A DNA stretch of 64,000 bases from CBDDBK01 sp965225715 (GCA_965225715.1 CBDDBK010000003.1:442682-506681); one strand, 5' to 3'. Counted from the stretch's first letter, positions 18,096 to 28,563 are shown. The notes: generated by a model from the letters alone, not told the origin. Translations and numbers: made by a program.

Positions 18096-19763
18096 ATGAA
18101 TAAATATAGTGCCCGTGTTACCCAAGACTCTACTCAACCTGCCGCTCAAGCTATGCTTTATGGAGTTGGATTAACAGATGAGGATATGAAAAAAGCCCAA
18201 GTTGGAATTGTAAGTACTGGTTATGAAGGTAATACTTGTAATATGCATTTAAACGATTTGGCAAAAATAGTGAAATCGGGTATGTCTGAAAATGACTTGG
18301 TAGGTTTAATTTTTCATACTATCGGTGTTAGTGATGGTATTTCTAACGGCACCGAAGGCATGCGTTATTCATTGCCTTCCCGGGATATTATTGCCGACTC
18401 TATTGAAATAGTGATGGGAGCCCAATGGTATGATGGTTTGGTATCTGTGGTTGGTTGTGATAAAAATATGCCCGGTGCTATGATGGCTATGACTCGTTTG
18501 AATCGCCCTTCTATTTTAGTGTATGGGGGTACAATTGCTTCGGGAAATTATAAAGGCAAAAAGTTGGATATTGTATCGGCTTTTGAGGCTTTAGGAGAAA
18601 AAATAGCCGGAAAACTTTCACAAGAAGATTTTAAAGGGATTATAAAAAATGCTTGTCCAAGTGCAGGTGCTTGTGGTGGTATGTATACCGCCAATACCAT
18701 GTCTAGTGCCATCGAAGCTTTGGGTATGAGTCTTCCTTATAGTTCTTCTAATCCTGCTCTTAGTCCAGAAAAAGAGGCTGAATGTGCCAAAGTAGCTAAA
18801 GCTATGCAAAATTTACTCAAAAAAGACCTTAAGCCTAAAGATATTTTAACCTTCAAAAGTTTTGAAAACGCTATTCGGTTAATTATGGTTTTAGGTGGTT
18901 CTACTAATGCTGTCCTTCATCTTATTGCTATGGCAAAAGCAGCTGATATTCCTATTAGTCTCAAAGATTTTCAACGCATTAGCGACACTACTCCTTTCTT
19001 AGCAGATTTAAAACCAAGTGGACGCTATCTTATGGAAGACTTGCATCAAATTGGAGGTATACCTGCTGTGATGAAGTATTTATTAGAAAAAAATCTCTTG
19101 CATGGCGATTGCCTAACAGTAACAGGGAAAACCATAGCTGAAAATTTAAAACAATGCCCCGGCTTATCTGATAAACAAGATCTTGTCTTACCTGTAGAAA
19201 AACCAATTAAAACCACCGGACATATCCAGATTTTATATGGAAACTTAGCTCAACAAGGTTCAGTAGCTAAAATAACAGGTAAAGAGGGCAACAAATTTAG
19301 AGGACCTGCTCGAGTATTTGATGGTGAGTTTCAAGTTATTAAAGGTATCAAAGAAGGTAAAATAAAAAAAGGCGACGTTATAGTTATTCGTTATGAAGGT
19401 CCCAAAGGTGGTCCAGGTATGCCAGAAATGTTGAAACCCACTTCGGCTATTATGGGAGTTGGGTTAGGCGATAGTGTAGCATTGATTACTGATGGGCGTT
19501 TTTCAGGTGGTACACACGGTTTTGTAGTTGGGCATGTTACCCCAGAAGCTCAAATAGGAGGGCCCATTGCTTTGGTAAAAGATGATGATTATATTACTTT
19601 AGATGCCCTTAACAATCAAATTGAATTAGAGGTTAGTGAAACGGAAATAAAAGAACGTAGAAAAAGCTGGGAAGCGCCAAAACCCAAATTTGATAAAGGT
19701 ATTTTATATAAATATGCTAAAAGTGTGAGCAGTGCTTCGGAAGGTTGTGTAACAGATTTGTAA
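18096..19763 (+). CDS. ilvD: Dihydroxy-acid dehydratase
   Basis: A 555-residue protein, the standard IlvD length. It turns 2,3-dihydroxy-3-methyl acids into the 2-keto acids that precede valine, isoleucine and leucine. The iron-sulphur ligands are present: C48 (GNTCNMH), C121 (GCDKNMPG) and C193 (AGACGG). The substrate-binding phrases GPARVF, GPKGGPGMPEM and TDGRFSGG are also present. Other ilv/leu genes are absent from the window, so the pathway is not clustered here. The stop lies only 16 bp from the stop of the convergent gene at 19780. Confidence 0.96.
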   Translation: MNKYSARVTQDSTQPAAQAMLYGVGLTDEDMKKAQVGIVSTGYEGNTCNMHLNDLAKIVKSGMSENDLVGLIFHTIGVSDGISNGTEGMRYSLPSRDIIADSIEIVMGAQWYDGLVSVVGCDKNMPGAMMAMTRLNRPSILVYGGTIASGNYKGKKLDIVSAFEALGEKIAGKLSQEDFKGIIKNACPSAGACGGMYTANTMSSAIEALGMSLPYSSSNPALSPEKEAECAKVAKAMQNLLKKDLKPKDILTFKSFENAIRLIMVLGGSTNAVLHLIAMAKAADIPISLKDFQRISDTTPFLADLKPSGRYLMEDLHQIGGIPAVMKYLLEKNLLHGDCLTVTGKTIAENLKQCPGLSDKQDLVLPVEKPIKTTGHIQILYGNLAQQGSVAKITGKEGNKFRGPARVFDGEFQVIKGIKEGKIKKGDVIVIRYEGPKGGPGMPEMLKPTSAIMGVGLGDSVALITDGRFSGGTHGFVVGHVTPEAQIGGPIALVKDDDYITLDALNNQIELEVSETEIKERRKSWEAPKPKFDKGILYKYAKSVSSASEGCVTDL

Positions 19764-19779
19764 GTAAAAAACTAAAAAT

Positions 19780-20301
19780 TTAACGAAATAAACGCCAAAA
19801 AAACTGAACTATCCAAACTATAAAACGAATGATAAAACTTATACAATAAGATTTTAAATAATTCCGAAATAAAATCGTAGATACTAAAACTAAACCTTCT
19901 AATAAAGAATTAGTCATCGAAATACCTCTTATAAAGAGTTCAAGAACCATGAACAAATTTATTAAGACTAAAAAAGAATCAATAACCCTCGAAAAGAATG
20001 TATACTGATTGCTAATTGCTTCTACAGCATCTTTTATTTTCTTAAAATGCTTATCCCGTGCATTTTTTAATACAATCAAGGCTTCTGCATCTTCAAAATA
20101 TTTTAAATGAGGAATAAAGTTATAAATGTCGGCATCTAAATGAATGATGGTGTTAAATTTATAGTCTTGATTCTTATGCTGAAAAGAAGTTTCTAATTCT
20201 ATTCTTTTCTTTATAACAATTAGGTGAAAGAGTTTTATAAAGTTATAAGGAAATAAAACTGCTGTTTTTAAACTGGTATAATATTTCATTATCCTGACCA
20301 T
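19780..20301 (-). CDS. Hypothetical membrane protein
   Basis: A 173-residue protein with no recognised family. A start at 20289 (MKYYTSLKTAV) is as likely as 20301. It contains a soluble middle segment (about 40-95) and two hydrophobic segments (about 107-122 and 130-145), with an aromatic, basic C-terminal end (FIVWIVQFFWRLFR). It lies 65 bp downstream of the DUF389 gene on the same strand, so the two may be co-transcribed. Confidence 0.6.
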   Translation of the reverse strand: MVRIMKYYTSLKTAVLFPYNFIKLFHLIVIKKRIELETSFQHKNQDYKFNTIIHLDADIYNFIPHLKYFEDAEALIVLKNARDKHFKKIKDAVEAISNQYTFFSRVIDSFLVLINLFMVLELFIRGISMTNSLLEGLVLVSTILFRNYLKSYCISFIIRFIVWIVQFFWRLFR

Positions 20302-20366
20302 AAAACCTTAATATTTATATTAAAATAATTACGAATTAATTTAGATAAAACAATAGTATTGCTGTA

Positions 20367-21833
20367 TCAGTATCCAAAGACTTCAAGATTAGTACTTTTT
20401 AATTTGGTTTGAAGGTATTTATTTAAGCGCATTTCGGCTTTTTGTCTATTTTTTCGACTGATTCTATTTCTGTTCCACTTAATTAAGGCAATATATTTAT
20501 ATTGAATATTTAATGTGTCAAAATTACTATAACCTGTCTTGCTCAAATACAAACTATTAATTTCATCATATAATGCTTTGACTTCTTTGGTAATTTGTTC
20601 TAAAGGAATAGAATCTTGTAAAATACCATTTAAACTATCGATAATACCGCTTTGTTCATGAATAAAAATATGACTATTTTCTACTTGTTCTTTCTGTTTT
20701 TGTTTGAGTTCTATAATATTGGAGCTTATGTCAGCAAGTTCTTGTACGATACGTTGTTTTTCTTCATCGGGTGGTGCATCGGTGGGTGTGAGCTCTAATT
20801 CTACTTGTTTATAACCATAAAGATTAATTAGGAGTTGATTATCAAATTGATTGAGCAACTTTTTTTCCAATACGTTCACTGTATCTGCTTCGATATAAGG
20901 CCCAAAATAATAAACTTTCATTCTAAAAGTTGTATCTTCTAAACTTTCATATTTAAATCGAACACCTTGTTCTACATCTTCATGAATATATTTAGCTATA
21001 AAATTGCGTAACGTATTGTCTAAACTAGCTTTTCTAAGGCTAGAAACTAAAAATAAAATGCTAGGAATCAGTAAAATGATTAAAATAATATAAGCCCAAC
21101 GTTTTGTTTTATTGGCTGTTTTAGGATTTAACTCTTTGATCAATGGAAATTTTAATATTCTGACAATGAAATAAGTAGAGAGGGTAATTAAGATGGTGTT
21201 GATAAAAAATAAATAAAAAGCACCTCCAAAAATATCCCAACGCCATCTAGCTATTCCAAAACCTGCTGTACAAAGTGGAGGCATTAGAGCCGTAGCAATA
21301 GCAACACCAGGTATGGCATTTGTTTTATCTGTCCGAGAGCCAGCAATAATACCTGCTAAGCCACCAAATAAAGCTACAAAGGCATCTAAAATGGTTGGTG
21401 CTATTCGGACTTTCATCTCGTCAGTAAAATTTCCAAAAGGGGTAAGTTTAAAATATAAAATACTGACAAACAAACTCAAAGCTATAGCTACTATAAAATT
21501 GTTCAAAGATTTTTTAATATAATCCGTATCATTAATACCTACTGAAAGACCTATGCCTAAAATTGGAGACATTAAAGGTGAAATAAGCATGGCACCAATA
21601 ATAACAGCAGGGGAATTGGTATCCAAACCAATACAAGCTATAATTGTGGAGCAAATTAATATCCATAGATTAGAACCTTCTAATACAATACCTTTTTTAA
21701 TACCTATAATTGTGCCTTCTATATCCGTATCTTTTCGGAGGTTGACAATTTGATTTAAAAGAAGTTTACTATATATCCAGAGTTCTTTTAAAATTTTTCG
21801 AATTTCATTTTCAAATGAATTGGTATTTGGCAT
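20367..21833 (-). CDS. DUF389 family membrane protein
   Basis: A 488-residue protein. Its membrane core (about residues 50-265) carries the DUF389 hallmarks, including SPAVIIGAMLISPLMSPILG and AIPGVAIATALMPPLCTAGFG. The C-terminal half (about 280-488) is soluble, with a predicted coiled coil around ELADISSNIIELKQKQKEQ. The biochemical role of DUF389 proteins is unknown. The length with a cytoplasmic or periplasmic C-terminal region is common in Bacteroidota. Confidence 0.85.
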   Translation of the reverse strand: MPNTNSFENEIRKILKELWIYSKLLLNQIVNLRKDTDIEGTIIGIKKGIVLEGSNLWILICSTIIACIGLDTNSPAVIIGAMLISPLMSPILGIGLSVGINDTDYIKKSLNNFIVAIALSLFVSILYFKLTPFGNFTDEMKVRIAPTILDAFVALFGGLAGIIAGSRTDKTNAIPGVAIATALMPPLCTAGFGIARWRWDIFGGAFYLFFINTILITLSTYFIVRILKFPLIKELNPKTANKTKRWAYIILIILLIPSILFLVSSLRKASLDNTLRNFIAKYIHEDVEQGVRFKYESLEDTTFRMKVYYFGPYIEADTVNVLEKKLLNQFDNQLLINLYGYKQVELELTPTDAPPDEEKQRIVQELADISSNIIELKQKQKEQVENSHIFIHEQSGIIDSLNGILQDSIPLEQITKEVKALYDEINSLYLSKTGYSNFDTLNIQYKYIALIKWNRNRISRKNRQKAEMRLNKYLQTKLKSTNLEVFGY

Positions 21834-22025
21834 GGTATATACTAAATTCTTAACATAAATATTATTGTATATTTACCCAAGTTAGAAAAAAGGATTAAAA
21901 TTAGAACACTAGAGGAATAGGAAAATGTTTGATTAAAGTACAAGACGTTGATATTAAAAGTGAATATTTTCTAATTCAGAAAAACTTTACAAAATTGCTT
22001 ATAATTTTTTTAAGGTTAGCAAAAC

Positions 22026-22064
22026 AAAAAAGGATTTAAAAGTTCGAATTGGAAATCCCTTTTT
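22026..22064 (-). terminator. Probable terminator of the ccmF-like gene
   Basis: AAAAAAGGATTT (22026-22037) and AAATCCCTTTTT (22053-22064) form a stem with one bulged base immediately after the 22069 stop. Read on the minus strand, it ends in a T-rich run. The rest of 21834-22025 shows nothing recognisable. Confidence 0.5.
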
Positions 22065-22068
22065 AACA

Positions 22069-24603
22069 CTATTTATTGTTTCTTTTTCGTTTAATAGCCA
22101 ATAACATCCCCCAAGCCATCATTAATGTTCCTAGCCAAACTAAATTAATAAGCGGTTTTTCTACGGCTTTTAAAATAACCCAATCTTTTTGAGTTGTGGA
22201 AGTTGTAAAAGAAAACGTACCCGTTTCGGGGTCAATATAGTCAAAAACAATTTTTAACCCTGCATTTCTGCTGATAGCCGGGATAGAACCAATTTGGTTA
22301 TCGCGTATAATCAAAACAGGCTCTAAGGTTTCGGTATTTTCATATCGTAAAACCTGTAGTTGACTGGTAAAAGCATAGTCTGTTTTTTTCAGAGGAACCC
22401 CAATAATTTTTTCTTTGCGCTCTACATTTTTAAAAATAACAATATAATCGTTTAAAATTAGCGTATCGCCTACATGGATATGATGTTCTTCTTCTTGGCT
22501 CCATTCCAATTCATTATCATCTACGGCAATGCTGGTCAGATGGGTATAAATATCGGTGTGCCAACTTTTTTTAATATCCGGTGAAACCACAAAACCCATA
22601 CTTGGGTTATCTTGAATGCGTGGATAAAGCGTAAAAGTTTTTCCCTTGTCTTTTTTATATTCTATTTCGTAATAGGTATTTTCGTTATAAATTTGAAGGG
22701 TATCTCCTTGCCAATGTGTTGTATCCCCTTTATGGATTATATGTTGAGTCGTAATGGAATAATAAGGGTTATCAGTTGGGATAAGGTTTTCTTTATCTAT
22801 AAAACCGCTGACCTCTTTAGAACGCATCCGTTTACCTTTGTAGGTCAAAAAGTAATCTTGCATCTGGCGAGCTTCATTTCTAAAAAGCAGTAAATTTTCT
22901 TTATTCATTTCTTCCGGAAAATCTTTATTCCATAAACGTCCTGTTACGTTTAAAGAAATAATTTTATCATAACCACCTGAAAACAATATACCTACTAACA
23001 TTAAAGCTATACCGATATGACTAATAGTTCCAGCCGAAAGCTGTTTCGTTTTGGTCATGACAAAAATAAGAAAATAGGTATTGGAAAGTAAAGCAAAAAG
23101 CGCAAAAATCAATAAAAGTAAATGTTTCCAGTCGTGGATGCCACTTAACATGATGCCTAAGGTACATAAAATAAATGTAAGCATAAGTGGCAGACTAAAA
23201 ATACGTTTAAGATTCTTTTTATCAACTTTTTGCCACCAAAAGAATTGTCCAAGTCCGGAGAATAAAGCTAATGCTAAGGCAAAGTACAATTGGTAAGTGT
23301 TATAAAAAGTAATTTGGTCAGTAGGGGGGGCCAAATTACTTTCTATATTAAAAATTGCTAAAATAGAATTGTAAACAGGAATAGAAATAGGAATTAAAAC
23401 CTGAAAAGCCATTAAAAACAAGGTAGTAATACCCAAAAATACCCAAAAATCGGCTTGGTAAACCGTGAGGTTTTTAGAACTTTTTTCTAAAAACTTCCAA
23501 TTTTTTAAGACTAAAAAAACTGAAAGCCCAATAAAAAAGATCAAAACAAAAATAAGCTGTCCAGATAGACCTAAGTCGGTAAAGGCATGAACAGAAGTTT
23601 CACCCAAAATTCCACTTCTGGTTAGAAAAGTAGCATATAAAATAAAAATAAAAGCACTTATAATCAATAAAATACTTATCCTTAAAGCTGTTTTATTTTT
23701 TTTTGCTAAAAGTAAACTATGGATGGCAGCTATAATAATTAGCCAAGGGATATAGACGGCATTTTCTACAGGGTCCCAATTCCAATAGCCGCCAAAATTT
23801 AACGTTTCATAAGCCCAATAAGCCCCCATCATAACACCAATACCCAAAATAAGTGCTGTAATCAAAGACCAAATCAAAGCAGGTTTTATCCACGTTTTAT
23901 AATCTTTCCGATATAAGCCCGCCAAACAAAGTGCAAAAGGTACAGTCGTGCAGGCAAAACCCAAAAATAAAGTTGGCGGATGAATAACCATCCAATAATT
24001 TTGTAATAATGGGTTTAGACCTGTACCATCTTCAGGAATATAGTTCGGGTTTGTATGTAAGATAGGGGCATCGATAGCATTACGGAGTAAAATAAATGGA
24101 TTACTTCCGATTTTAAAAGCTTCATTGTTAACATAAAAACTATAAAGCGTTCCATCGATAGAAAATCCTGCCAAAACACCTAAAATCATAGATACCAAAG
24201 CCAGTTGTACCAAACCAAAAAATAACATGACCGAACTTTCTTTCTTACCTAAATGTCTAATTAAAATCCAACCCAAAACAATATGCCAAACCATCCAAAG
24301 CAAAAAACTCCCCTCTTGTCCTTCCCAAAAACAAGAAATCATATAATAAACGGGCAGATTATTGGAAGAATGATTCCACGCATAATGGTATTCGTAATAA
24401 TGGTTATAAATAATAAAAAAGAGACAAAGGACTGCCCCTAAAATTCCAACACTATGAATACCAAAACCTAACCTTGCCAAAGAGTGCCAACTTTTAGAAG
24501 TACTTTTCCCGCTTTTCCAATAACTATATATCGATAATAGAAGACTTGTAAAAGCAATAATAATAAAAAAGTGCCCTAAATGACCAATCCAAATGTGAAG
24601 CAT
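22069..24603 (-). CDS. Cytochrome c heme lyase CcmF/CcsA type
   Basis: An 844-residue polytopic membrane protein with about 14 hydrophobic segments. It contains the heme-binding WWD-type motif GGYWNWDPVENAVYIPW (near residue 270) and the HPPTLFLGF segment. This signature belongs to CcmF/NrfE and CcsA proteins, which attach heme to apocytochrome c. A large periplasmic region (about 560-810) precedes the last helix. Partner genes (ccmE, ccmB/C or ccsB) are not adjacent. I therefore give the family and no symbol. Confidence 0.9.
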   Translation of the reverse strand: MLHIWIGHLGHFFIIIAFTSLLLSIYSYWKSGKSTSKSWHSLARLGFGIHSVGILGAVLCLFFIIYNHYYEYHYAWNHSSNNLPVYYMISCFWEGQEGSFLLWMVWHIVLGWILIRHLGKKESSVMLFFGLVQLALVSMILGVLAGFSIDGTLYSFYVNNEAFKIGSNPFILLRNAIDAPILHTNPNYIPEDGTGLNPLLQNYWMVIHPPTLFLGFACTTVPFALCLAGLYRKDYKTWIKPALIWSLITALILGIGVMMGAYWAYETLNFGGYWNWDPVENAVYIPWLIIIAAIHSLLLAKKNKTALRISILLIISAFIFILYATFLTRSGILGETSVHAFTDLGLSGQLIFVLIFFIGLSVFLVLKNWKFLEKSSKNLTVYQADFWVFLGITTLFLMAFQVLIPISIPVYNSILAIFNIESNLAPPTDQITFYNTYQLYFALALALFSGLGQFFWWQKVDKKNLKRIFSLPLMLTFILCTLGIMLSGIHDWKHLLLLIFALFALLSNTYFLIFVMTKTKQLSAGTISHIGIALMLVGILFSGGYDKIISLNVTGRLWNKDFPEEMNKENLLLFRNEARQMQDYFLTYKGKRMRSKEVSGFIDKENLIPTDNPYYSITTQHIIHKGDTTHWQGDTLQIYNENTYYEIEYKKDKGKTFTLYPRIQDNPSMGFVVSPDIKKSWHTDIYTHLTSIAVDDNELEWSQEEEHHIHVGDTLILNDYIVIFKNVERKEKIIGVPLKKTDYAFTSQLQVLRYENTETLEPVLIIRDNQIGSIPAISRNAGLKIVFDYIDPETGTFSFTTSTTQKDWVILKAVEKPLINLVWLGTLMMAWGMLLAIKRKRNNK

Positions 24604-24676
24604 GGTTATTTAATTACGAATTATACAGTTAGGAATTAAAATTTAGTTGTGTAAAAAATTATAATTACTTTAGTTT

Positions 24677-24735
24677 ATAGAAGTGCTATTAAAAATAAGG
24701 AGAGAATATTTTCTCATTGTCAAGGACTTAGTAAT
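24677..24735 (+). repeat. Dispersed repeat B, copy 2
   Basis: The sequence aaaataaggagagaatatt followed by tctcattgtcaagg resembles 33653-33715 and, more loosely, 9739-9800. It is non-coding and in a spacer. Confidence 0.5.
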
Positions 24736-24778
24736 AAAAAAATATATAAAATATGGAATTATTAATTATTTAAAAATA

Positions 24779-25405
24779 TCAAAATTTAGTCCTATTTAAA
24801 AATTTTTCAAATACCAGTTTAATATTAGGAAATATATTGATATATAATTTCTCTTTTACTTCTTTAATATTTATCCAAAGGATTTTTTCAATACCTTCTT
24901 CATATTGAGGTTCAGCTGTTTCTGGGTTTATGCAATCCATTAGAAACCAATATGTTTTTTTTAAAATCAATTGATTTCCAAGCCAATAAAAGTGATAAGT
25001 ATTTTTTAATTTATTTTTTAATACAACATCTACATTACATTCTTCATGAACTTCACGTACAGCAGCTTCTTTTATTTTTTCACCTTTTTCTAATTTACCT
25101 TTAGGTAAATCCCATTTACCTTTTCTATAGATAAATAAAGTTTGATTCAAATGGCAAGCCATTCCTCCAGCAGCTTTAACAATTCGATAGTATTTTTGGA
25201 TTTCTTTTTTTACCTTTTTCTTATCTTGTACATAAAAAATGATATTGTTTTTTCCCTCTTTTTCTCGGCATAAACTATTTATGCTATTTACTATTTTTTC
25301 GATTTTTAAATCTCTAAATACTAAAGAATTTTCTGAATCATAAAGCTGTTTTTCCTGAGTCAATTTTAAAATCTTAAAACAGGTATCTCCCCAAAATATT
25401 TTCAT
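24779..25405 (-). CDS. Nudix hydrolase
   Basis: A 208-residue protein with a near-canonical Nudix box, GKLEKGEKIKEAAVREVHEE followed by CNV (the usual G before the last hydrophobic residue is N). Nudix enzymes cleave nucleoside diphosphates linked to another group; the substrate here cannot be deduced. The first about 75 residues form a separate N-terminal part typical of Bacteroidota members. Catalytic glutamates are intact. Confidence 0.88.
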   Translation of the reverse strand: MKIFWGDTCFKILKLTQEKQLYDSENSLVFRDLKIEKIVNSINSLCREKEGKNNIIFYVQDKKKVKKEIQKYYRIVKAAGGMACHLNQTLFIYRKGKWDLPKGKLEKGEKIKEAAVREVHEECNVDVVLKNKLKNTYHFYWLGNQLILKKTYWFLMDCINPETAEPQYEEGIEKILWINIKEVKEKLYINIFPNIKLVFEKFLNRTKF

Positions 25406-25482
25406 TTTAAACGTTTAATTCATTGTTATTGAGAGTATTTTTAAAATAAAGGTTATAAACTATATAGTATTTTTTTTAAATC

Positions 25483-26334
25483 TTATTGACTATATACTTC
25501 AAAGCGTTTACCTTTATAATTGGCTATATACAAATATTTTCCTATTAATAGTAAGTCTATAGGTTTATCCAAATCTTGATCGATAATTTGTTTTAATTCA
25601 CCTTTTAGATTATAAATAAGAATTCTGCTATTTTCAAAATCAGATATAAAAACTTCTTTATCAGAAACATAAAGTCCAGTTCCTGCATTAATATTATCTT
25701 TTTCTCCAATGACTTGTAAGAACTGTCCGGTTTTATCAAATACCTGAACTCGATTGTTATAAGCATCTGCTACATAAATTTTATCGTTTTTAAATTGTAC
25801 ATCTGTAGGGTAATAAAATTCGCCAATATTATGACCTTCTTTGCCGAATTTAAACCAGTTTTGTCCATCAAAAAAAAGAATGCGGTGATTATAAAAATCA
25901 GCAATTACCAAATTATTACCAGAAATATCAACAGCCGAAGGCGCATCTAAACTATCTTGTAAAATTAAATCTATTTTTTTGCCATTTACAAGTCTAATAA
26001 CCCGATCTGAGATGTATTCCGGTATATAAATACTACTATCATCACTGCTAAGATGCATAGGGCGCTCAAAATCTATAGTATTTTCTATTTTACCTTCTTT
26101 AGTCAATTTGATTAATCTATTGTTATCTCCATCAGAAACCCAAATATTTTCCTTAAAATAGGTTAAACCAATTGGATGAATACCTTCTAAATCAATAGAT
26201 TTTATTTTTTTCCATTTTTTAGATTCACAAGAAAATAGGAATAAACACCCAAGTGTTAAGATAACCATAAATGGTTTTTTAACATTTTTTAAGATTACCG
26301 AATGATAAAAGATGAGTACTAATCTTGTAAACAT
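25483..26334 (-). CDS. NHL-repeat lipoprotein
   Basis: A 283-residue protein with a lipoprotein signal: a hydrophobic run ending in LFLFSC (lipidation cysteine about residue 36 from the first ATG). The rest consists of repeated NHL-type blades (for example VADFYNHRILFFDG, VADAYNNRVQVFDKTG, ISDFENSRILIYN), which should fold into a six-bladed beta-propeller. Such propellers bind proteins or ligands; no catalytic residues are obvious. The start is uncertain because an internal ATG at residue 23 leaves too short a signal. Confidence 0.8.
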   Translation of the reverse strand: MFTRLVLIFYHSVILKNVKKPFMVILTLGCLFLFSCESKKWKKIKSIDLEGIHPIGLTYFKENIWVSDGDNNRLIKLTKEGKIENTIDFERPMHLSSDDSSIYIPEYISDRVIRLVNGKKIDLILQDSLDAPSAVDISGNNLVIADFYNHRILFFDGQNWFKFGKEGHNIGEFYYPTDVQFKNDKIYVADAYNNRVQVFDKTGQFLQVIGEKDNINAGTGLYVSDKEVFISDFENSRILIYNLKGELKQIIDQDLDKPIDLLLIGKYLYIANYKGKRFEVYSQ

Positions 26335-26399
26335 TTGTTTTTCAAACTGTTGGTTCTATTAAGTAGTTCTAAAATGTGTTCATAAAGGAGTTAAATAAA

Positions 26400-26522
26400 A
26401 CCTTGTTTTTGAAAAATTATATAGTCACGTCGCTTGAAAAAAGAATTTTTGGCGATTTGAAAACATGTTGATTTGAAAATGACCAAAAAAACAGTATTGC
26501 TATAAGTTTCTCAAAAACAAGG
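26400..26522. repeat. Spacer element with terminal inverted repeats
   Basis: CCTTGTTTTTGA near 26400 and TCAAAAACAAGG near 26511 are inverted copies that can extend imperfectly to about 24 bp (…TATATAG / CTATA…). The interior (tatagtcacgtcgcttgaaaaaa) resembles 31468-31500 and, weakly, dispersed repeat A. It may be a small non-autonomous element; no target duplication is clear. Confidence 0.5.
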
Positions 26523-26532
26523 AAATTATCAT

Positions 26533-28563
26533 TTACCAAATTACAGCTCGTTCTTCTGTATTACGCCACATTTTACTGTCTTCTGTAACATTAAAAGCGT
26601 CGTAAAATGGTCCAAAATTGCTTAAGGGTACAACAGCTCGGTAATAGCCCGGTGAATGTGGATCTGTTTTTAGTCTGGTTACTAAAGTTTCATTTCTCAT
26701 TTTTGTTCTCCAAACAGTAGCCCAAGACATGAAAAAACGTTGTTCTGCTGTATAACCATCTATTGATTCAGGGTGTCCAGATTCTTCAAATTCTTTTTGT
26801 AAAGCATAATAGGCCATAGTAACACCACCTAAGTCAGCTATATTTTCGCCTAAAGTTAATTGTCCATTGATATTCAAACCTTCCAAAGGTTCATATTGGC
26901 TGTATTGGTCAACCAAAATTTCAGACTTAGTCTTAAATTGGTTTCCATCAACTTCTGTCCACCAATCGTTTAAGTTACCTGATTTATCAAATTGTCGACC
27001 TTGGTCATCAAATCCGTGCGTTATTTCATGTCCAATGACCGCTCCTATTCCACCATAATTAATAGCATCGTCGGCTTTATAGTTATAGAATGGGGCTTGT
27101 AAAATAGCAGCCGGGAAAACAATTTCATTATACAAAGGATGATAATACGCGTTTACAGTTTGAGGTGTCATACCCCATTCCGTTGGATCAACAGGCTTAC
27201 CTAATTTAGCGATATTACGGTTAAATTCGAATAAATTAGCGTTCATGAAATTTTCTACATAACTTTTTCCTATTTCTAATTTTGTATATTCTTGCCATTT
27301 ATCAGGGTAACCGATTTTCACCTTAAAACTAGCTAACTTTTTAAGGGCTTCTTCTTTCGTAGAATCGGTCATCCAAGTTAAATTTTCTATACGAGTTTTA
27401 AAAACAGCTTTAATATTATCGATCATTTTGATGGCTTTTTCCTTGGCTTCTGGAGGAAAATACTCATCTACATATAATTTTCCCAAGGCAAAGCCAACAG
27501 CATTGTTAGTTGCATCCAATACTCGTCTCCAACGTGGACGCATTGTCGGAGTACCTTGTAAAACCTTTCCATAAAAAGCAAAATCTTGTTCGACAAAATC
27601 GTGGTTTAGATATGGTGCCGCTGCATTAATAACATTCCATCTTAGATAATTTTTTATAAAATCTAAATTAGTCTCTTTTATAATACCTGCTAAAGCCTGT
27701 ATAAAATCAGGTTGCCCAACAATTATAGTATCTAAGTTTACACCCATATCGTTTAGATAAACCTGCCAATCAAAAACAGGACAAGATTCGGTTAAACCAT
27801 CTATACTGAAAGGATTATACATTTTTTCAGTTTGTCTAAGCTGTACTGGTGTCCAAGATACTTGAGCCAAACGAGTTTCTAAATCCATAATCCCATTGGC
27901 TATACTTTGAGCTTCTTCTTCTTCATGACCTAAAAGGATAAACATTTTAGTTATATGCTCCAAATAGGCTATTCTTGTTTCTTGTAATTTGGAAGCTGTA
28001 TCAGTATAATGTTCCGAACTTGGTAAACCTAAACCACCTTGAAAAATATATCCCGCCATAACTTGGCTGTTTTTTAAGTCTTGTATAACACTGGGAGCAA
28101 AAAAAGGTGTATTCAGTTTTTTATGCAATTCAGCAATCACTTTCTGTAGATCCATGTAGTTTTTTATACTTAGTATTTGTCCAAATATATCTTCTAATGG
28201 CTTTATAGTAAGATCTTCTATGGCTATTGTATCCATACCTGATCCATAAAAATCTATAGCTTTTTGTTGGTCACTATCTTTAGCATAACTGCTATTTTGT
28301 TGAGCTTTTTCCAAAACAGAAAGTAAGCTTTCTTGGCTTTTTTCTCTTAATTCGTAAAAGCTACCCCAAGCGCCTTTATCCTTAGGGATTTCTGTGTTTT
28401 CCATCCATTTGCCATTTACAAAATTGTAAAAATCATCGGCTGGATTAACAGTTGAGTCTATATTATCCAATTCTAAAAAAGTTTCTTGTTCTTGAATATG
28501 TTTGGTCTTACAACCATAAAAAATAATAAAAATAAATGCTAAAATTAGAGAAATTTGTTTCAT
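26533..28563 (-). CDS. pepO: M13 family zinc metallopeptidase (neprilysin-like, PepO type)
   Basis: A 676-residue protein. The lipoprotein-type signal ends near IIFYGC (residue 18). The M13 catalytic motifs are all present: HExxH in VIGHEITHGFDD, the third ligand in ENIADLGG, and the substrate-binding NAYYHP/NEIVFPA region. The C-terminal segment has the family's YYRAVVPLSN and W-R-N end. These enzymes cut short peptides outside the inner membrane. The gene stands alone. Confidence 0.94.
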   Translation of the reverse strand: MKQISLILAFIFIIFYGCKTKHIQEQETFLELDNIDSTVNPADDFYNFVNGKWMENTEIPKDKGAWGSFYELREKSQESLLSVLEKAQQNSSYAKDSDQQKAIDFYGSGMDTIAIEDLTIKPLEDIFGQILSIKNYMDLQKVIAELHKKLNTPFFAPSVIQDLKNSQVMAGYIFQGGLGLPSSEHYTDTASKLQETRIAYLEHITKMFILLGHEEEEAQSIANGIMDLETRLAQVSWTPVQLRQTEKMYNPFSIDGLTESCPVFDWQVYLNDMGVNLDTIIVGQPDFIQALAGIIKETNLDFIKNYLRWNVINAAAPYLNHDFVEQDFAFYGKVLQGTPTMRPRWRRVLDATNNAVGFALGKLYVDEYFPPEAKEKAIKMIDNIKAVFKTRIENLTWMTDSTKEEALKKLASFKVKIGYPDKWQEYTKLEIGKSYVENFMNANLFEFNRNIAKLGKPVDPTEWGMTPQTVNAYYHPLYNEIVFPAAILQAPFYNYKADDAINYGGIGAVIGHEITHGFDDQGRQFDKSGNLNDWWTEVDGNQFKTKSEILVDQYSQYEPLEGLNINGQLTLGENIADLGGVTMAYYALQKEFEESGHPESIDGYTAEQRFFMSWATVWRTKMRNETLVTRLKTDPHSPGYYRAVVPLSNFGPFYDAFNVTEDSKMWRNTEERAVIW

